Notes: generated by a model not told the origin, from the sequence alone. DNA of 64,000 nt from Burkholderiaceae bacterium (GCA_030695205.1 JAUYTN010000042.1:124001-188000); one strand, 5' to 3'. Counted from the stretch's first letter, positions 16,923 through 26,694 are shown. Program-made: numbers and translations.

Positions 16923-17549
16923 TCAAGGCTTGGTGGGAGCAGCCCCAGTGGCCTTGGCCGCAGCCACGGCCTGGGCCAGCTGCTCGCCACTCTGGTAGTG
17001 CGGCACCTTGAACACCAGGCGTTTGCCGCGCTGAATGAAGCTGTTGCTGCCCTTCACCTCACCGTCCCAGTAGCGCTGGGCCAGGGCGATGTTGGCTGCA
17101 GTGTCCAGCTCAAAGGCTTCTTGCGATGCTTTGCCTCCGAAGATGTAGAGCTTGCCGTCGATCATCTTCCAGGTGTCGGCGTCGCCCCCCCACGGAATGC
17201 CGTACACGATGCCGTTGGCGCAGTAGCCGCCGTACTGCGGCAGGTACTGCGCGGGGTTTTGGTCAAACAAGGCCTTGTGCTCAGCGCTGGCAAAGCGAAA
17301 GTCCACCCCCTGGTGCTGGCTGCGGAACTCGGGGCTGCCCTGCACGTATTGGCCCTGGGTGAAGTAGGCCACCACGTCGGCCCCTTTGAGCAGCAGGCGG
17401 CTCTCCGGCTCGGCGGCCACCGCGTTCACCGGGGTGAATGAAGAGCTGGGGTTTTGCGCCAGCATGGCGCCACAGCCGCTGAGCATCACCACAGCGCTGG
17501 TGGCCAGCACCAGCGTGGCCAGTTTGGGGTAAGAGGCTGAGGGTTTCAT
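16923..17549 (-). CDS. YHS domain-containing lipoprotein
   Basis: This 208-residue protein has a lipoprotein signal (lipobox LSGC, Cys26). A YHS-like domain follows (about 50-120; GADVVAYFTQGQYVQGSPEF, then FRFASAEHKALFDQNPAQYLPQYGGYCA). YHS domains often bind copper or heavy metals, and such lipoproteins accompany metal and redox genes. It is 15 bp downstream of the ATP-grasp gene in the same operon. Confidence 0.82.
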   Translation of the reverse strand: MKPSASYPKLATLVLATSAVVMLSGCGAMLAQNPSSSFTPVNAVAAEPESRLLLKGADVVAYFTQGQYVQGSPEFRSQHQGVDFRFASAEHKALFDQNPAQYLPQYGGYCANGIVYGIPWGGDADTWKMIDGKLYIFGGKASQEAFELDTAANIALAQRYWDGEVKGSNSFIQRGKRLVFKVPHYQSGEQLAQAVAAAKATGAAPTKP

Positions 17550-17564
17550 GAAACAAAGCTCCGG

Positions 17565-19013
17565 TCAGGGGGTGGCAGAGGGATAGGCCGATTGGCCAAC
17601 GTTGCTGGGACTGCTGGCAGGGGCCCGCGGTTCCACCGCCATGGATGCACCGGCAGCCACGGCCGCATGAGCTGCCAGCGGTGTACCCGCCGCAGCAGCC
17701 CCGGCGCCGGGCAGGTGTGGCTGCAGGTCCGCATACGGCGCCACCCAGCCCAGCTGGGCACTGGCGGCTTCGCAGCGCTGGCGCAGGTCGGCCTCGTCGC
17801 GACCGCCCAGGTGAACAATGCCGTGGCGGTAGCTGCCCAGCCACTTGAAGTCGCGCGCGATGGAGCCGCGCGACTTCGGGAAGGTCAGCAGCAAGGCATC
17901 GGGCCAAGCCTGTGCGAAGGCCTGCTGGCAGGCCGCATCAGGCATGGGTACAGTGGCCTGCGGGTCAAAGCTGCGGTACACAAAGCTGGTGGCCACGCCG
18001 GCCGTGGGCGCGGTGCGGGGCACCTGGGCCGGGTCTTGCCCGTGGGCCAGCGCCAGCCCGATAGCGTGCAGGTTGATGCCATCGACCCGTTGGTACAGGT
18101 CTGAAAACTGGGCGGCGAGGCGGGGGTTGAATTCAATGACGGCGAGCCGGTCGGTGGCCGCATCGTAAAAAAACTCCATGTTGAACAGCCCGTGGGTGAA
18201 GCCCACCGCCGCCAGAAACCGCCTCGCCACATCCGCCGCTCGGGCCTGCACAGCCGGGGGCAGGCGGCTGGGGTAGTCAAAGCGCATGAAGGCCTCCGTG
18301 CCGGGGTACATGGCCACGTCCACACAACCCAGCGGGGTGAGCTGCCCCCCCAACACATAGCCGTCCAGGCAGTACTGGGCGGCGCAGATGGGCTCTTCCA
18401 CCATCAGGCTGTGGGCGGTGCCCGCCCCGGGCAGGCGCTGGCGGGAAATGCGCTCGAAGGGCTCCACCAGGTGGCGAATGACCCACAGCTCCCACGCACC
18501 GAAGCGGGTGTGGCGGTGTAACTCGGCCTGGCTGTCCACCGTGCGCGCCAACACCGAAAACGCGGCCTTGACCGGTTTGACAAACAAGGGGTAACTCAGC
18601 CCATCGGGCACGGGGCCGCCGTAGTGCGCGTCCAACCTGGCAAACCAAGGCGTGGCCTCGGGGGCGACGCGCTGCAGTACCTCGCGTGCGTACAGCTTGT
18701 GCTGGCAGGCCAGCACCGCGTTCACCGGGGTGCCAGGCCAACCCATGCGCTCGGCCAGCAAGGCGGCTGCCAGCGCCCCAAACTGCTCGTGGTTGGAGTG
18801 CACCGCCCCCAGGCCCAGCCGTGCGGCCTTATGGGCCCAGCGGTCCACAAAGCGCTCCATGTCGAACCACACCAGGTGGGCGTTGCTGGGGAAGGTGAAC
18901 AGGTCAAACCCGGCGCTGATGTGCGGCCACTGCCCGGCCAGGCGCTGGTGGGCCAGCTGGTCCCAGTCGTGGTTGAACAAAATCAGGGTCTTGGCAGGGG
19001 TGGAACCGGTCAT
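17565..19013 (-). CDS. ATP-grasp family protein of unknown substrate
   Basis: This 482-residue cytoplasmic protein starts at ATG 19013; the frame is open to 19166. The N-terminal Rossmann-like part begins KTLILFNHDWD. The ATP-grasp region includes YPLFVKPVKAAFS (about 185) and FNMEFFYDAATDRLAVIEFNPRLA (about 310), the last resembling the metal-binding Glu/Asn block. It would ligate a carboxylate to an amine or thiol using ATP. The C-terminus is Ala/Pro-rich and possibly disordered. It is located between DUF547 and YHS genes; the product is unknown. Confidence 0.7.
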   Translation of the reverse strand: MTGSTPAKTLILFNHDWDQLAHQRLAGQWPHISAGFDLFTFPSNAHLVWFDMERFVDRWAHKAARLGLGAVHSNHEQFGALAAALLAERMGWPGTPVNAVLACQHKLYAREVLQRVAPEATPWFARLDAHYGGPVPDGLSYPLFVKPVKAAFSVLARTVDSQAELHRHTRFGAWELWVIRHLVEPFERISRQRLPGAGTAHSLMVEEPICAAQYCLDGYVLGGQLTPLGCVDVAMYPGTEAFMRFDYPSRLPPAVQARAADVARRFLAAVGFTHGLFNMEFFYDAATDRLAVIEFNPRLAAQFSDLYQRVDGINLHAIGLALAHGQDPAQVPRTAPTAGVATSFVYRSFDPQATVPMPDAACQQAFAQAWPDALLLTFPKSRGSIARDFKWLGSYRHGIVHLGGRDEADLRQRCEAASAQLGWVAPYADLQPHLPGAGAAAAGTPLAAHAAVAAGASMAVEPRAPASSPSNVGQSAYPSATP

Positions 19014-19172
19014 GGGCAACAAGGAGGCAAGGCGACAGCCGCCAAGCATGCGGCTGGGCTGGCGGGCTGGTGGACGGATGGGCACAGGGGGAGCACACGC
19101 GCCAGGCACCCCGGCTGACATGCTCCCCTGGGTATTATCCGGCCCCGTGTTCAGCGCGCCATCCACACGACG

Positions 19173-20021
19173 TCAGCGCCCCACGGCATTGAGCGACCAG
19201 TCGTAGTCCAGATGGGCAATGGGCACGGACTTGGCGCGTATGCGCTCGCGCTCAGCCGGGCTGTCGGTGAGCTGGTCGGCGTAGCGGGCCATCACGTCCT
19301 CCAGCCGGGCAAAGCCGCGATGGCCTTGCTCAAAGTCTTCGCGGAACCACTTGAAAATCTGGCTCACCTCCAGCTGGCCGTTGGCGAAGCGGTTGCGGGT
19401 GCGGTCGGCCATGAAGCGCTGCATGCCGTCTTCCAGTTGCGCGTCCAGCTTTGCAGCTGTGAAGGCCTCGGGCCGCAGCGCGGGGCAGCCGATGCTGGCG
19501 CAATTGACAGCCGCGTGTATCCGGGGGTCGGCGTAACGGGGGCGCAGCTGCTCGTGCTCGATCCAGTCCAGGTGGCGCGGCTCGCCCAGCAGGCTGAAGA
19601 ACCGCTTTTTCCAGGGCGACTGGAACACAGAGCCCAGGTCTTTGATGGACTTCAGCCCCGGCCAGCCAGTCAGGATCAGCTCCACCGTGAAGCCGTTGTA
19701 CGCGTTGATGAGAAACGCCATTTGCTGGGCCTGGCTCCAGGTGGCAAAGGTGGCCGGGGCAACGGCAGACCACTCGGCCAGCACCGCTTGCAGCGCAGCG
19801 CGCTCGGCGGCCAGGCCTGCGTAGTCCACCCGCGACTGCTTGCCGTCGGGCAACCAGCGCACATGCCGGGCCAACAACGCGGTCCAGGCGGGGTAAGTGT
19901 GGTCAAACACGGTTTTTTCTTGAGAAAAAACCGGCTTAGCGCTTATCAATAAAGGAAAGCTTGCTATTAACCTCAATGCCTGTCGGCGTGGCATGGCGGT
20001 GGCTTGGTGTGTGTGGTTCAT
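19173..20021 (-). CDS. DUF547 domain protein, exported
   Basis: This 282-residue protein has an N-terminal twin-Arg/hydrophobic signal (residues 12-34, cleavage near VFSQ). The DUF547 core follows, with FLINAYNGFTVELIL, DWIEHEQLR and the Cys-containing HAAVNCASIGCPALR. That Cys-His set resembles a papain-like or transglutaminase-like site. It starts 6 bp after the TVP38-MerA gene. Its signal peptide segment (residues 16-32) is encoded by a copy of the dispersed AT-rich repeat, which is unusual. Confidence 0.8.
   Translation of the reverse strand: MNHTHQATAMPRRQALRLIASFPLLISAKPVFSQEKTVFDHTYPAWTALLARHVRWLPDGKQSRVDYAGLAAERAALQAVLAEWSAVAPATFATWSQAQQMAFLINAYNGFTVELILTGWPGLKSIKDLGSVFQSPWKKRFFSLLGEPRHLDWIEHEQLRPRYADPRIHAAVNCASIGCPALRPEAFTAAKLDAQLEDGMQRFMADRTRNRFANGQLEVSQIFKWFREDFEQGHRGFARLEDVMARYADQLTDSPAERERIRAKSVPIAHLDYDWSLNAVGR
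19926..19976 (-). repeat. AT-rich repeat copy E, inside the DUF547 signal peptide
   Basis: The segment ACCGGCTTAGCGCTTATCAA continues through AAAGCTTGCTATTAACCTCA. It matches the reverse orientation of the intergenic repeat family in this window, but here it is translated as part of the signal peptide of the DUF547 protein. Confidence 0.55.
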
Positions 20022-20027
20022 GGTGGT

Positions 20028-22202
20028 TCAGCCTCTTTTCCAGTCGTGGAAGCGGCGCACCCAGGCCAGCAGGGCGTGGGGCTGGTGGGCGCGCTTCCAT
20101 TCGCCGGCGGCGTATTTGTTGGCCTCGGACAGGGTGGGGTAGGTGTGGATGGTGCCCAGCATCTTGTTCAGCCCCAGGCCGTGCTTCATGGCCAGCACGT
20201 ACTCGGCCAGCAGGTCGCCGGCGTGGGTGCCAACAATCGTCACGCCCAGAATGCGGTCTTTGCCCGGCACCGTCAGCACCTTCACAAAGCCGTGGGCCTC
20301 GCTGTCGGCAATGGCGCGGTCCAGGTCGTCTATGCCGTAGCGCGTCACCTCGTAGGCAATGCCTTTTTCGGTGGCCTCCTGCTCGTTCAGGCCCACGCGG
20401 GCCACCTCGGGGTCAATGAAGGTGGCCCAGGGGATGACGGAATAGTCCACCTTGAAGCTTTTGAACTCGCCAAACAGCGCGTTGACCGCCGCGTACCAGG
20501 CCTGGTGCGCAGCCGTGTGCGTGAACTGGAACGGCCCGGCCACATCGCCCGCCGCGTAAATGTTGGGGTACACGGTTTGCAGGTACTCGTTGGTGTCAAT
20601 GGTGCCGCCGCCGGGGCGGGTGGTGGGAATACCCAGCTCCTCCAGCCCATAGCCACTCAGGCGGGCCACGCGGCCCACGGCGCACAGCAGTTCGTCAAAT
20701 TCAATGCGCGTTTCCCGACCCTGGTGCTCCATCACCAGCACCTTGGCCGTGCCCACGCGTTCGCAGCGCAAGGCCTTGTGGCCGGTCAGCACCTGCACGC
20801 CGTCGGCTGCCAGGGCCTGCTCAGCCAGGGCAGACACCTCGGCGTCTTCCCGCACCATGATGCGTGCGCCCATTTCCACCTGCGTCACCGCAGAGCCCAG
20901 CCGGGCAAAGCTTTGCGCCAGCTCGCAGCCAATGGGGCCACCCCCCAGCACCACCAGCCGCCGAGGCACCTCGTCCAACCTGGCAAAGGTGTCCCACAGC
21001 GTGTCGCTGGTGACGTAGCCCACCTCGTCCAGCCCCGGCAGGGGCGGCACAAAGGGCCGGGCACCCGCGGCAATGACGATGCTGCGTGTCGTCAGCACCT
21101 GCTTGCCACCGCCGTTGAGGGCAATTTCCACCGTCCAGGGGTTGATGATCTTGGCGTGGCCCTGCAGCACCTCCACGCCCAGGCCGGTGTAGCGCTCGAT
21201 ACTGTCGTGCGGCTCGATGGCGGCAATGACGGCGTGCACCCGCGCCATGACGGCCTTGAAGCTGAAGGTGGGCGCCGCATCGCTCAGGCCGTAGCGTGAC
21301 GCATGACGCATCTGGTGGGCCAGTTTGGCGCTTTTGATCAGGGCTTTGCTGGGTACGCAGCCGTAGTTCAGGCAGTCGCCACCCATTTTGTGGGCCTCAA
21401 TGAGCGTGACCTTGGCCTTGACCGCCGCCGCGATGTAGGCCGACACCAGCCCCCCCGCCCCACCGCCAATGACGACCAGGTTGCGGTCAAAGCTCTTGGG
21501 CCGCACCGCCGCCCAGCGGGCGTACACCTTGCGCCGCTGAACGGCAGCCACCAGCTTGCGCGCTAGCAGCGGAAACACCCCCAGCAGCACAAACGATCCC
21601 AGCAAACCCGGGCTGAGAATGCCCTGGAGCGAGTCCAGCTGCGCCAGCTGCGTGCCCGCGTTCACATACACCGCCGTGCCCGCCAGCATGCCCACCTGGC
21701 TGACCCAGTAAAACGTGGCCGCCCTCATGCGCGTGAGGCCCATGACCAGGTTGATGACAAAGAACGGCACCACCGGAATCAGCCGCAGGGTGAACAGATA
21801 AAACGCGCCATCCTTTTCAATGCCTCGGTTGATCTCGGCCAGGCGGTTGCCAAAGCGGGCCTGCAAACTGTCGCGCAACACAAAGCGGGCCGCCAGAAAC
21901 GCCAGCGTGGCCCCCAGGCTGGAGGCAAACGACACCAGCAACAACCCCCAGCCCAGCCCAAACACTGCGCCTCCCGCCAGCGTGAGAATGGCTGCACCCG
22001 GAAACGACGCTGCCGTCACCAGCACATACAGCCCAAAAAACCCGGCGGCCACAGCCAAAGGTCGCTCGGCATACAGCGCCGCAAACGCCGACTGGCTGTT
22101 TTTGAGGTAGTCCAGGCTCAGGTAGCGCCCCAGGTCAAACGCAAGGTAAGCGGCCACCAGGGCGGCAACAAGCACCGCCAGGCCGGCTTTTTTGGGGTTC
22201 AT
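20028..22202 (-). CDS. TVP38/TMEM64 membrane domain fused to MerA-like FAD-dependent disulfide oxidoreductase
   Basis: This is a 724-residue fusion. Residues 1-225 form a TVP38/TMEM64 (DedA-like) membrane domain with about five helices (FPGAAILTLAGGAVFGLGWG). Residues 240-720 form a group-I pyridine nucleotide disulfide oxidoreductase: FAD motif VIGGGAGG (244-251), redox pair GGDCLNYGCVPSK (Cys277, Cys282), NAD motif VVLGGGPIGCELA and a C-terminal dimer domain with HTYPTLSEA. The vicinal Cys pair of true mercuric reductase is absent at the C-terminus, so Hg(II) reduction is not indicated. It is the first gene of the operon with DUF547, ATP-grasp and YHS genes. Confidence 0.9.
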   Translation of the reverse strand: MNPKKAGLAVLVAALVAAYLAFDLGRYLSLDYLKNSQSAFAALYAERPLAVAAGFFGLYVLVTAASFPGAAILTLAGGAVFGLGWGLLLVSFASSLGATLAFLAARFVLRDSLQARFGNRLAEINRGIEKDGAFYLFTLRLIPVVPFFVINLVMGLTRMRAATFYWVSQVGMLAGTAVYVNAGTQLAQLDSLQGILSPGLLGSFVLLGVFPLLARKLVAAVQRRKVYARWAAVRPKSFDRNLVVIGGGAGGLVSAYIAAAVKAKVTLIEAHKMGGDCLNYGCVPSKALIKSAKLAHQMRHASRYGLSDAAPTFSFKAVMARVHAVIAAIEPHDSIERYTGLGVEVLQGHAKIINPWTVEIALNGGGKQVLTTRSIVIAAGARPFVPPLPGLDEVGYVTSDTLWDTFARLDEVPRRLVVLGGGPIGCELAQSFARLGSAVTQVEMGARIMVREDAEVSALAEQALAADGVQVLTGHKALRCERVGTAKVLVMEHQGRETRIEFDELLCAVGRVARLSGYGLEELGIPTTRPGGGTIDTNEYLQTVYPNIYAAGDVAGPFQFTHTAAHQAWYAAVNALFGEFKSFKVDYSVIPWATFIDPEVARVGLNEQEATEKGIAYEVTRYGIDDLDRAIADSEAHGFVKVLTVPGKDRILGVTIVGTHAGDLLAEYVLAMKHGLGLNKMLGTIHTYPTLSEANKYAAGEWKRAHQPHALLAWVRRFHDWKRG

Positions 22203-22282
22203 GGGATCGTCCTTTTGGGTGTTTGGGGCACGGTTGGCATTTGGACATGGGTCGGGCCAAGGGCACAGGTTCTTACACCCGT

Positions 22283-22298
22283 CGGCATGACACTTGCT
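22283..22298 (+). promoter_or_regulatory. Candidate sigma-54 promoter upstream of ureE
   Basis: CGGCATG-ACAC-TTGCT keeps the -24 GG and -12 GC exactly 10 bp apart, but departs from TGGCACG at two positions. The predicted transcription start is near 22309, 79 bp before ureE. Nitrogen control of urease genes is common, which supports it; on sequence alone it is the weakest of the set. Confidence 0.45.
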
Positions 22299-22387
22299 GC
22301 TGGGGGCAGCGCAGGCAACGACGCAATAATGCCCGTTTGCTGTGTCCCTCGGGTTCCCCCTCCCCTCTTACCCTGGTGCTTTTGCCC

Positions 22388-23128
22388 ATGCTCACCTGCT
22401 CCAAACTCATTCCCCAAGGCCAGGGCCTGGCCGCTGTGCTGCTCAAACGGGCAGCCACCGTCGAACTCGACTGGGACGTGCGCCAGAAAAGCCGCTTTGA
22501 CGCCACCGACAGCCAGGGCCGCACCCTGGGCGTGTTTTTGCCCCGTGGCACCCCCGTGCGCGGGGGCGACGTGCTGCTGGCCGAAGATGGCAGCTTCATC
22601 AAAGTGCTGGCCGCACCCCAGCCGGTGCTGCGCATCACCCACTGCCAGGCACACGGCAGCCCGTTTGACCTGACCCGCGCCGCCTACCACCTGGGCAACC
22701 GCCACGTGCCCATCGAGCTGCAGCCCGACCATCTCAAGATAGAAGCCGACCATGTGCTGGCCGACATGCTGGCGCGCATGCACCTGATCGTCACCGAGGT
22801 GAACGAAGCCTTCGAGCCAGAAAACGGCGCCTACTCAGCCCATGGCGACCATGGGCATGGCGGGCACGCACATGACCACGCACACCCCCCGGCCGCCCCC
22901 GCGCATGTCCACACCGAAGCCTGCAACCATGGGCACGGCCACAGCCACGAAGCCACACATGCACATGCACAAAGTGCGGCACCGGAGACGGCCAACGCAG
23001 CACCCACCCCGCGCGGCAAACCCATCGGCGTGGCGGTGGTGGGTGCCCCCACCTCCGCATCCCCTGCTCCCCACGAGCCCACCCACGCACCCCATGTGCA
23101 TGGCCCTGGCTGCGGCCACCACCACTGA
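22388..23128 (+). CDS. ureE: Urease accessory protein UreE with long His-rich tail
   Basis: This 246-residue nickel chaperone delivers Ni to the urease active site. Its two domains (about 1-75 and 76-150) are followed by a C-terminal tail of about 95 residues full of His ([15 protein letters not shown] and GHHH at the end). I chose ATG 22388 because homology starts at MLTCSKLI. It is followed by ureF after 2 bp. No ureD, ureA, ureB or ureC lies upstream in the window; the preceding gene is on the opposite strand. Confidence 0.93.
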   Translation: MLTCSKLIPQGQGLAAVLLKRAATVELDWDVRQKSRFDATDSQGRTLGVFLPRGTPVRGGDVLLAEDGSFIKVLAAPQPVLRITHCQAHGSPFDLTRAAYHLGNRHVPIELQPDHLKIEADHVLADMLARMHLIVTEVNEAFEPENGAYSAHGDHGHGGHAHDHAHPPAAPAHVHTEACNHGHGHSHEATHAHAQSAAPETANAAPTPRGKPIGVAVVGAPTSASPAPHEPTHAPHVHGPGCGHHH

Positions 23129-23130
23129 GC

Positions 23131-23847
23131 ATGCAAGCCGCGCAGCCCCTGCCCGCCACCAGCCTGCTGCAGCTGATGTGGCTGGCCTCCCCCGCGCTGC
23201 CCGTGGGCGGCTTTTCGTACTCGGAAGGTTTGGAGGCGGCCGTGGACCAAGGCCACATCCGCAACGAAGCCGAGGCCAGCGACTGGCTGGCCGACCAGCT
23301 GCACCTCAGCCAGGCCAGGTCTGACCTGCCCGTGGTGGCCCAGGCCGTGGCCGCCTGGCGCGCCCACGACCTGCCACGCATCACCACCCTCAACGACTGG
23401 GTGCTGACCACCCGCGAAACCAGCGAACTGCGCCAGCAAACCCAGCAAACCGGGCGCTCGCTGCTGGAGTGGCTGCGGCAATTGCCCACCGTTGACGAAA
23501 CCGAGCCAACGAGCCTGCCCGACCACATCGCCTTCGCCCAGGCCCTGCCGCCCACCTGGCCCGTGGCGTTTGCCCTGGCCGCCGCACAAACCGCCGCGCC
23601 CGTGCGCGAGTGCGTGCTGGCCTGCGCCTTTGGCTGGGCCGAAAACATGGCGCAAGCCGCCATCAAGGCCGTGCCACTGGGCCAGACCGGCGGCCAGCGC
23701 ATATTGGCCCGCTTGTTGCAAGCCATTCCAGCGGCGGTGGACAGCGCCATCGCCCTGCCCGACGACCAGCGCCAGGCCTTCAGCCCCATGCTGGCCATCC
23801 TGTCGGCACAGCACGAAACGCAGTACTCCAGGCTGTTCAGGTCCTGA
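23131..23847 (+). CDS. ureF: Urease accessory protein UreF
   Basis: This 238-residue helical protein has the N-terminal [21 protein letters not shown] block that defines the family. It forms the UreD-UreF-UreG complex that activates urease and controls the UreG GTPase. It starts 2 bp after ureE, so translation is coupled. Confidence 0.95.
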   Translation: MQAAQPLPATSLLQLMWLASPALPVGGFSYSEGLEAAVDQGHIRNEAEASDWLADQLHLSQARSDLPVVAQAVAAWRAHDLPRITTLNDWVLTTRETSELRQQTQQTGRSLLEWLRQLPTVDETEPTSLPDHIAFAQALPPTWPVAFALAAAQTAAPVRECVLACAFGWAENMAQAAIKAVPLGQTGGQRILARLLQAIPAAVDSAIALPDDQRQAFSPMLAILSAQHETQYSRLFRS

Positions 23848-23861
23848 GCGCTGCGGGTTTG

Positions 23862-23925
23862 TAATTTTTATGAATAAATATGGCTTTTAAGCTTATAAAT
23901 ATTCAATAGTTTGCTATCAATTGTT
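23862..23925 (-). repeat. AT-rich intergenic repeat, copy F (degenerate)
   Basis: The segment ATGGCTTTTAAGCTTATAAA continues to TAGTTTGCTATCAATTG. It has the reverse layout of the family with lost GC landmarks. It separates ureF from ureG. Confidence 0.4.
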
Positions 23926-23928
23926 ACG

Positions 23929-24591
23929 ATGACCACTGCACTGCACCACATCCCCAACCGCACCAAAAAGCTCCCTCCCCTGCGGGTGGGCATTGGTGGC
24001 CCCGTGGGCTCGGGCAAAACCACCCTGCTTGAAATGCTGTGCAAAGCCATGCGCACGCAGTACGACCTGGTGGCCATCACCAACGACATCTACACCAAGG
24101 AAGACCAGCGCCTGCTGACCGTGAGCGGCGCGCTCGATGCCGAGCGCATCGTGGGTGTGGAAACCGGCGGCTGCCCGCACACTGCCATCCGCGAAGACGC
24201 GTCCATCAACCTGGAAGCCATCGACCGCATGCTGGAACAGTTTCCCAACGCCGACGTGGTGTTTGTGGAAAGCGGCGGCGACAACCTGGCCGCCACCTTC
24301 AGCCCCGAACTGAGCGACCTGACCATCTACGTGATTGACGTGGCAGCGGGCGAAAAAATCCCCCGCAAAGGCGGCCCCGGCATCACCAAGAGCGACCTGT
24401 TCGTCATCAACAAAACCGACCTGGCCCCCTACGTGGGCGCCGACCTGGCCGTGATGGAAGCCGACACCATCCGCATGCGCACCAACGCGCAAGGCCTCAA
24501 GCCCTTTGTGATGACCAACCTCAAAACCCAGGCCGGGCTGGCCGAGGTGATTGCTTTCATTGAAAAGCGGGGGATGCTGGCGGCGGGGTGA
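23929..24591 (+). CDS. ureG: Urease accessory GTPase UreG
   Basis: This 220-residue GTPase has its P-loop GPVGSGKT at residues 24-31, the switch and metal-binding [15 protein letters not shown] with the Cys-Pro-His nickel motif, and the base-recognition motif NKTD. It powers nickel insertion into urease. I chose ATG 23929 over TTG 23911 because the family N-terminus begins with a short His-containing stretch just before the P-loop. Confidence 0.96.
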   Translation: MTTALHHIPNRTKKLPPLRVGIGGPVGSGKTTLLEMLCKAMRTQYDLVAITNDIYTKEDQRLLTVSGALDAERIVGVETGGCPHTAIREDASINLEAIDRMLEQFPNADVVFVESGGDNLAATFSPELSDLTIYVIDVAAGEKIPRKGGPGITKSDLFVINKTDLAPYVGADLAVMEADTIRMRTNAQGLKPFVMTNLKTQAGLAEVIAFIEKRGMLAAG

Positions 24592-24782
24592 GAGACGCCT
24601 ACCGGCCAGTGGACAAAACCGCTCGCGCCGCAGTCGCCAAGCGGGAATGGTTGGTTGACGGCGCTGGCCCAAGCCCATTCAAGGGCGGTGTGATGGACAA
24701 TACCGGGTTTACCGCAGGCGCCATGTGTCGGCGCCCCACTCGCCCAAACGTCAACCACCACCTCGCCCAGACGAGCCTGTCC

Positions 24783-26204
24783 ATGTCAGACGCTACCTCC
24801 TCCAAACTCTCGGTCGAAAAAATTGGCGGCACTTCCATGTCCGCTTTTTCCGATGTGCTGCGCCACATCATGCTGCACGACAAGTCGCGCATTTACGGGC
24901 GCATTTACGTGGTGTCGGCCTACTCGGGGGTGACCAACCAGTTGCTGGAGCACAAAAAAACCGGCGAGCGTGGCATCTACGCGCTGTTCGCCGAGGGCAA
25001 GGGCTACCAGGACGCGCTGGCGGGCTTGGCGGTCAGCCTCAAAAAACTCAACGCTGGTTTTGCCGACCTGGGCCTACCCCTGGAGGTGGCCGACGCGTTC
25101 ATTGACCACCGCATTGCCCAGGCCCGCGAGTACCTGAGCGCCATGCACCATGTGCTGGCCAGCGGCTACCTGAACCGCGAGAACGTGTTGCTGGCCGCGC
25201 GCGAGGTGCTGGCCTCCATTGGCGAGTCGCACAGCGCGTTCAACTCGGTGGAAATCCTGAAAGCCAACGGCGTGAACGCGCTCCTGATGGACCTTGCCGG
25301 TTTTGACGACAACGAGGCGTGGACCATCGATGAGCGCATCGCCAACAGCTTCCGGGGTCTGGACCTGGAGCGCAACGTCATTGTGGCCACTGGTTACACC
25401 AAAGGCACCGAAGGCATCATGCGCGAATTTGACCGCGGGTATTCCGAGGTCACGTTCAGCAAAATTGCGGTGGAGGTGCGTCCTGCGGAAGCGGTGATTC
25501 ACAAAGAATTTCACCTGTCATCGGCCGACCCCAACCTGGTGGGACTGGAAAACGCCGTCATCGTCGGCGCGACCAACTACGACGTGGCCGACCAGCTGGC
25601 CGATGTGGGCATGGAAGCCATTCACCCCAAAGCCTCCAAACCCATGGAGCTGGCCGCCATTCCCATCCGCCTGAAAAACACCTTCGAACCCGACCACCCC
25701 GGCACCCTAATCACCAAGGACTTCGTGGGCGAGCGCGCCCGGGTCGAAATCATCACCGGCACAGACAAGGTCACGCTGATCGAAATCCACGACCCCAGCA
25801 TGGTGGGCACGGTGGGCTTTGATGCCAGCCTGATGACCATCTTCACCCGGCACGACGTCAGCTACATCCTCAAAACCACCAACGCCAACTCCATTGCCCA
25901 TCTGGTGTGGGAAAACCACGTGACGCCCGAATTGGTGGCCGATCTGGAGGAGCTCTACCAGGTGGTCACGGTCAAGCCCAGTGCCATCGTGTGCTGCATT
26001 GGCTCCAACATTGGCATTCCGGGTGTGCTGGCCAAAGCGGCACATGCCCTGGCCGACGCAGGCGTGAACGTGAACTGCGTATCGCAAACGCTGCGCCAGG
26101 TGAACATGCAGTTTGTGATCGAGCGCGAGGACTACAAAACCGCCATCAAAGCGCTGAACATGGCGTTGTGCGTCAATTCCGGCGCACCCGTGCCCAGCGC
26201 CTGA
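24783..26204 (+). CDS. Aspartate kinase (ectoine-type monofunctional form)
   Basis: This 473-residue enzyme phosphorylates aspartate. The kinase domain starts VEKIGGTSMS (about 9), with HKEFHLSSADPNLVG and GMEAIHPKASKPMELAAIPI. Two ACT domains occupy about residues 325-465 (VEIITGTDKVTLIEI, GIPGVLAKAAHALADAGVNV). The KIGGTSMS start and overall pattern resemble the aspartokinase that accompanies ectoine genes in other bacteria. No ectABC genes are in the window, so it may serve general Lys/Thr/Met supply. ATG 24783 is preceded by a frame open to 24588, and I see no homology there. Confidence 0.85.
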   Translation: MSDATSSKLSVEKIGGTSMSAFSDVLRHIMLHDKSRIYGRIYVVSAYSGVTNQLLEHKKTGERGIYALFAEGKGYQDALAGLAVSLKKLNAGFADLGLPLEVADAFIDHRIAQAREYLSAMHHVLASGYLNRENVLLAAREVLASIGESHSAFNSVEILKANGVNALLMDLAGFDDNEAWTIDERIANSFRGLDLERNVIVATGYTKGTEGIMREFDRGYSEVTFSKIAVEVRPAEAVIHKEFHLSSADPNLVGLENAVIVGATNYDVADQLADVGMEAIHPKASKPMELAAIPIRLKNTFEPDHPGTLITKDFVGERARVEIITGTDKVTLIEIHDPSMVGTVGFDASLMTIFTRHDVSYILKTTNANSIAHLVWENHVTPELVADLEELYQVVTVKPSAIVCCIGSNIGIPGVLAKAAHALADAGVNVNCVSQTLRQVNMQFVIEREDYKTAIKALNMALCVNSGAPVPSA

Positions 26205-26295
26205 GCGGCGCCCGGTGTGGGGCTACGCCCCCGCGCCACCCCCGTTGCTGCAGGCCGCTGTGCTGGCTTGGCCACCCACCTGAACAAGGACTGAC

Positions 26296-26694
26296 ATGCG
26301 CACCCTCGGCAATATTCTCTGGTTCGTCTTCGGTGGTTTTCTCATGGGCCTGGGCTGGTGGTTGGCTGGGCTGTTGTGTGCCATCACCATCGTAGGCATT
26401 CCTTGGGCCAAGGCCTGCTTTGTGATTGGGCAGTTTGCGTTCTGGCCGTTTGGCCAATTGGCGGTGGACCGTACGCTGGTCAATGGCGAGGGTGACATTG
26501 GCACGGGCGCACTGGGCACCGTGGGCAATGTGCTGTGGTTTGTGTTTGCTGGTGTGTGGTTGGCCATTGGGCACTTGTTGTCGGCACTGGCGTGCTTTGT
26601 CACCATCATTGGCATTCCGTTTGGCTGGCAACACCTCAAGCTGGCAGGACTGGCGCTGGCACCCATTGGCAAGACGATTGTCCGCGTGCCATAA
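26296..26694 (+). CDS. YccF domain-containing inner-membrane protein
   Basis: This 132-residue membrane protein contains two YccF repeats (LWFVFGGFLMGLGWWLAGLLCAITIVGIPW near the start and LWFVFAGVWLAIG at about 78). Each repeat is followed by a GIP-containing turn. Four hydrophobic segments are visible. Function is unknown. It starts 91 bp after the aspartokinase gene. Confidence 0.85.
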   Translation: MRTLGNILWFVFGGFLMGLGWWLAGLLCAITIVGIPWAKACFVIGQFAFWPFGQLAVDRTLVNGEGDIGTGALGTVGNVLWFVFAGVWLAIGHLLSALACFVTIIGIPFGWQHLKLAGLALAPIGKTIVRVP

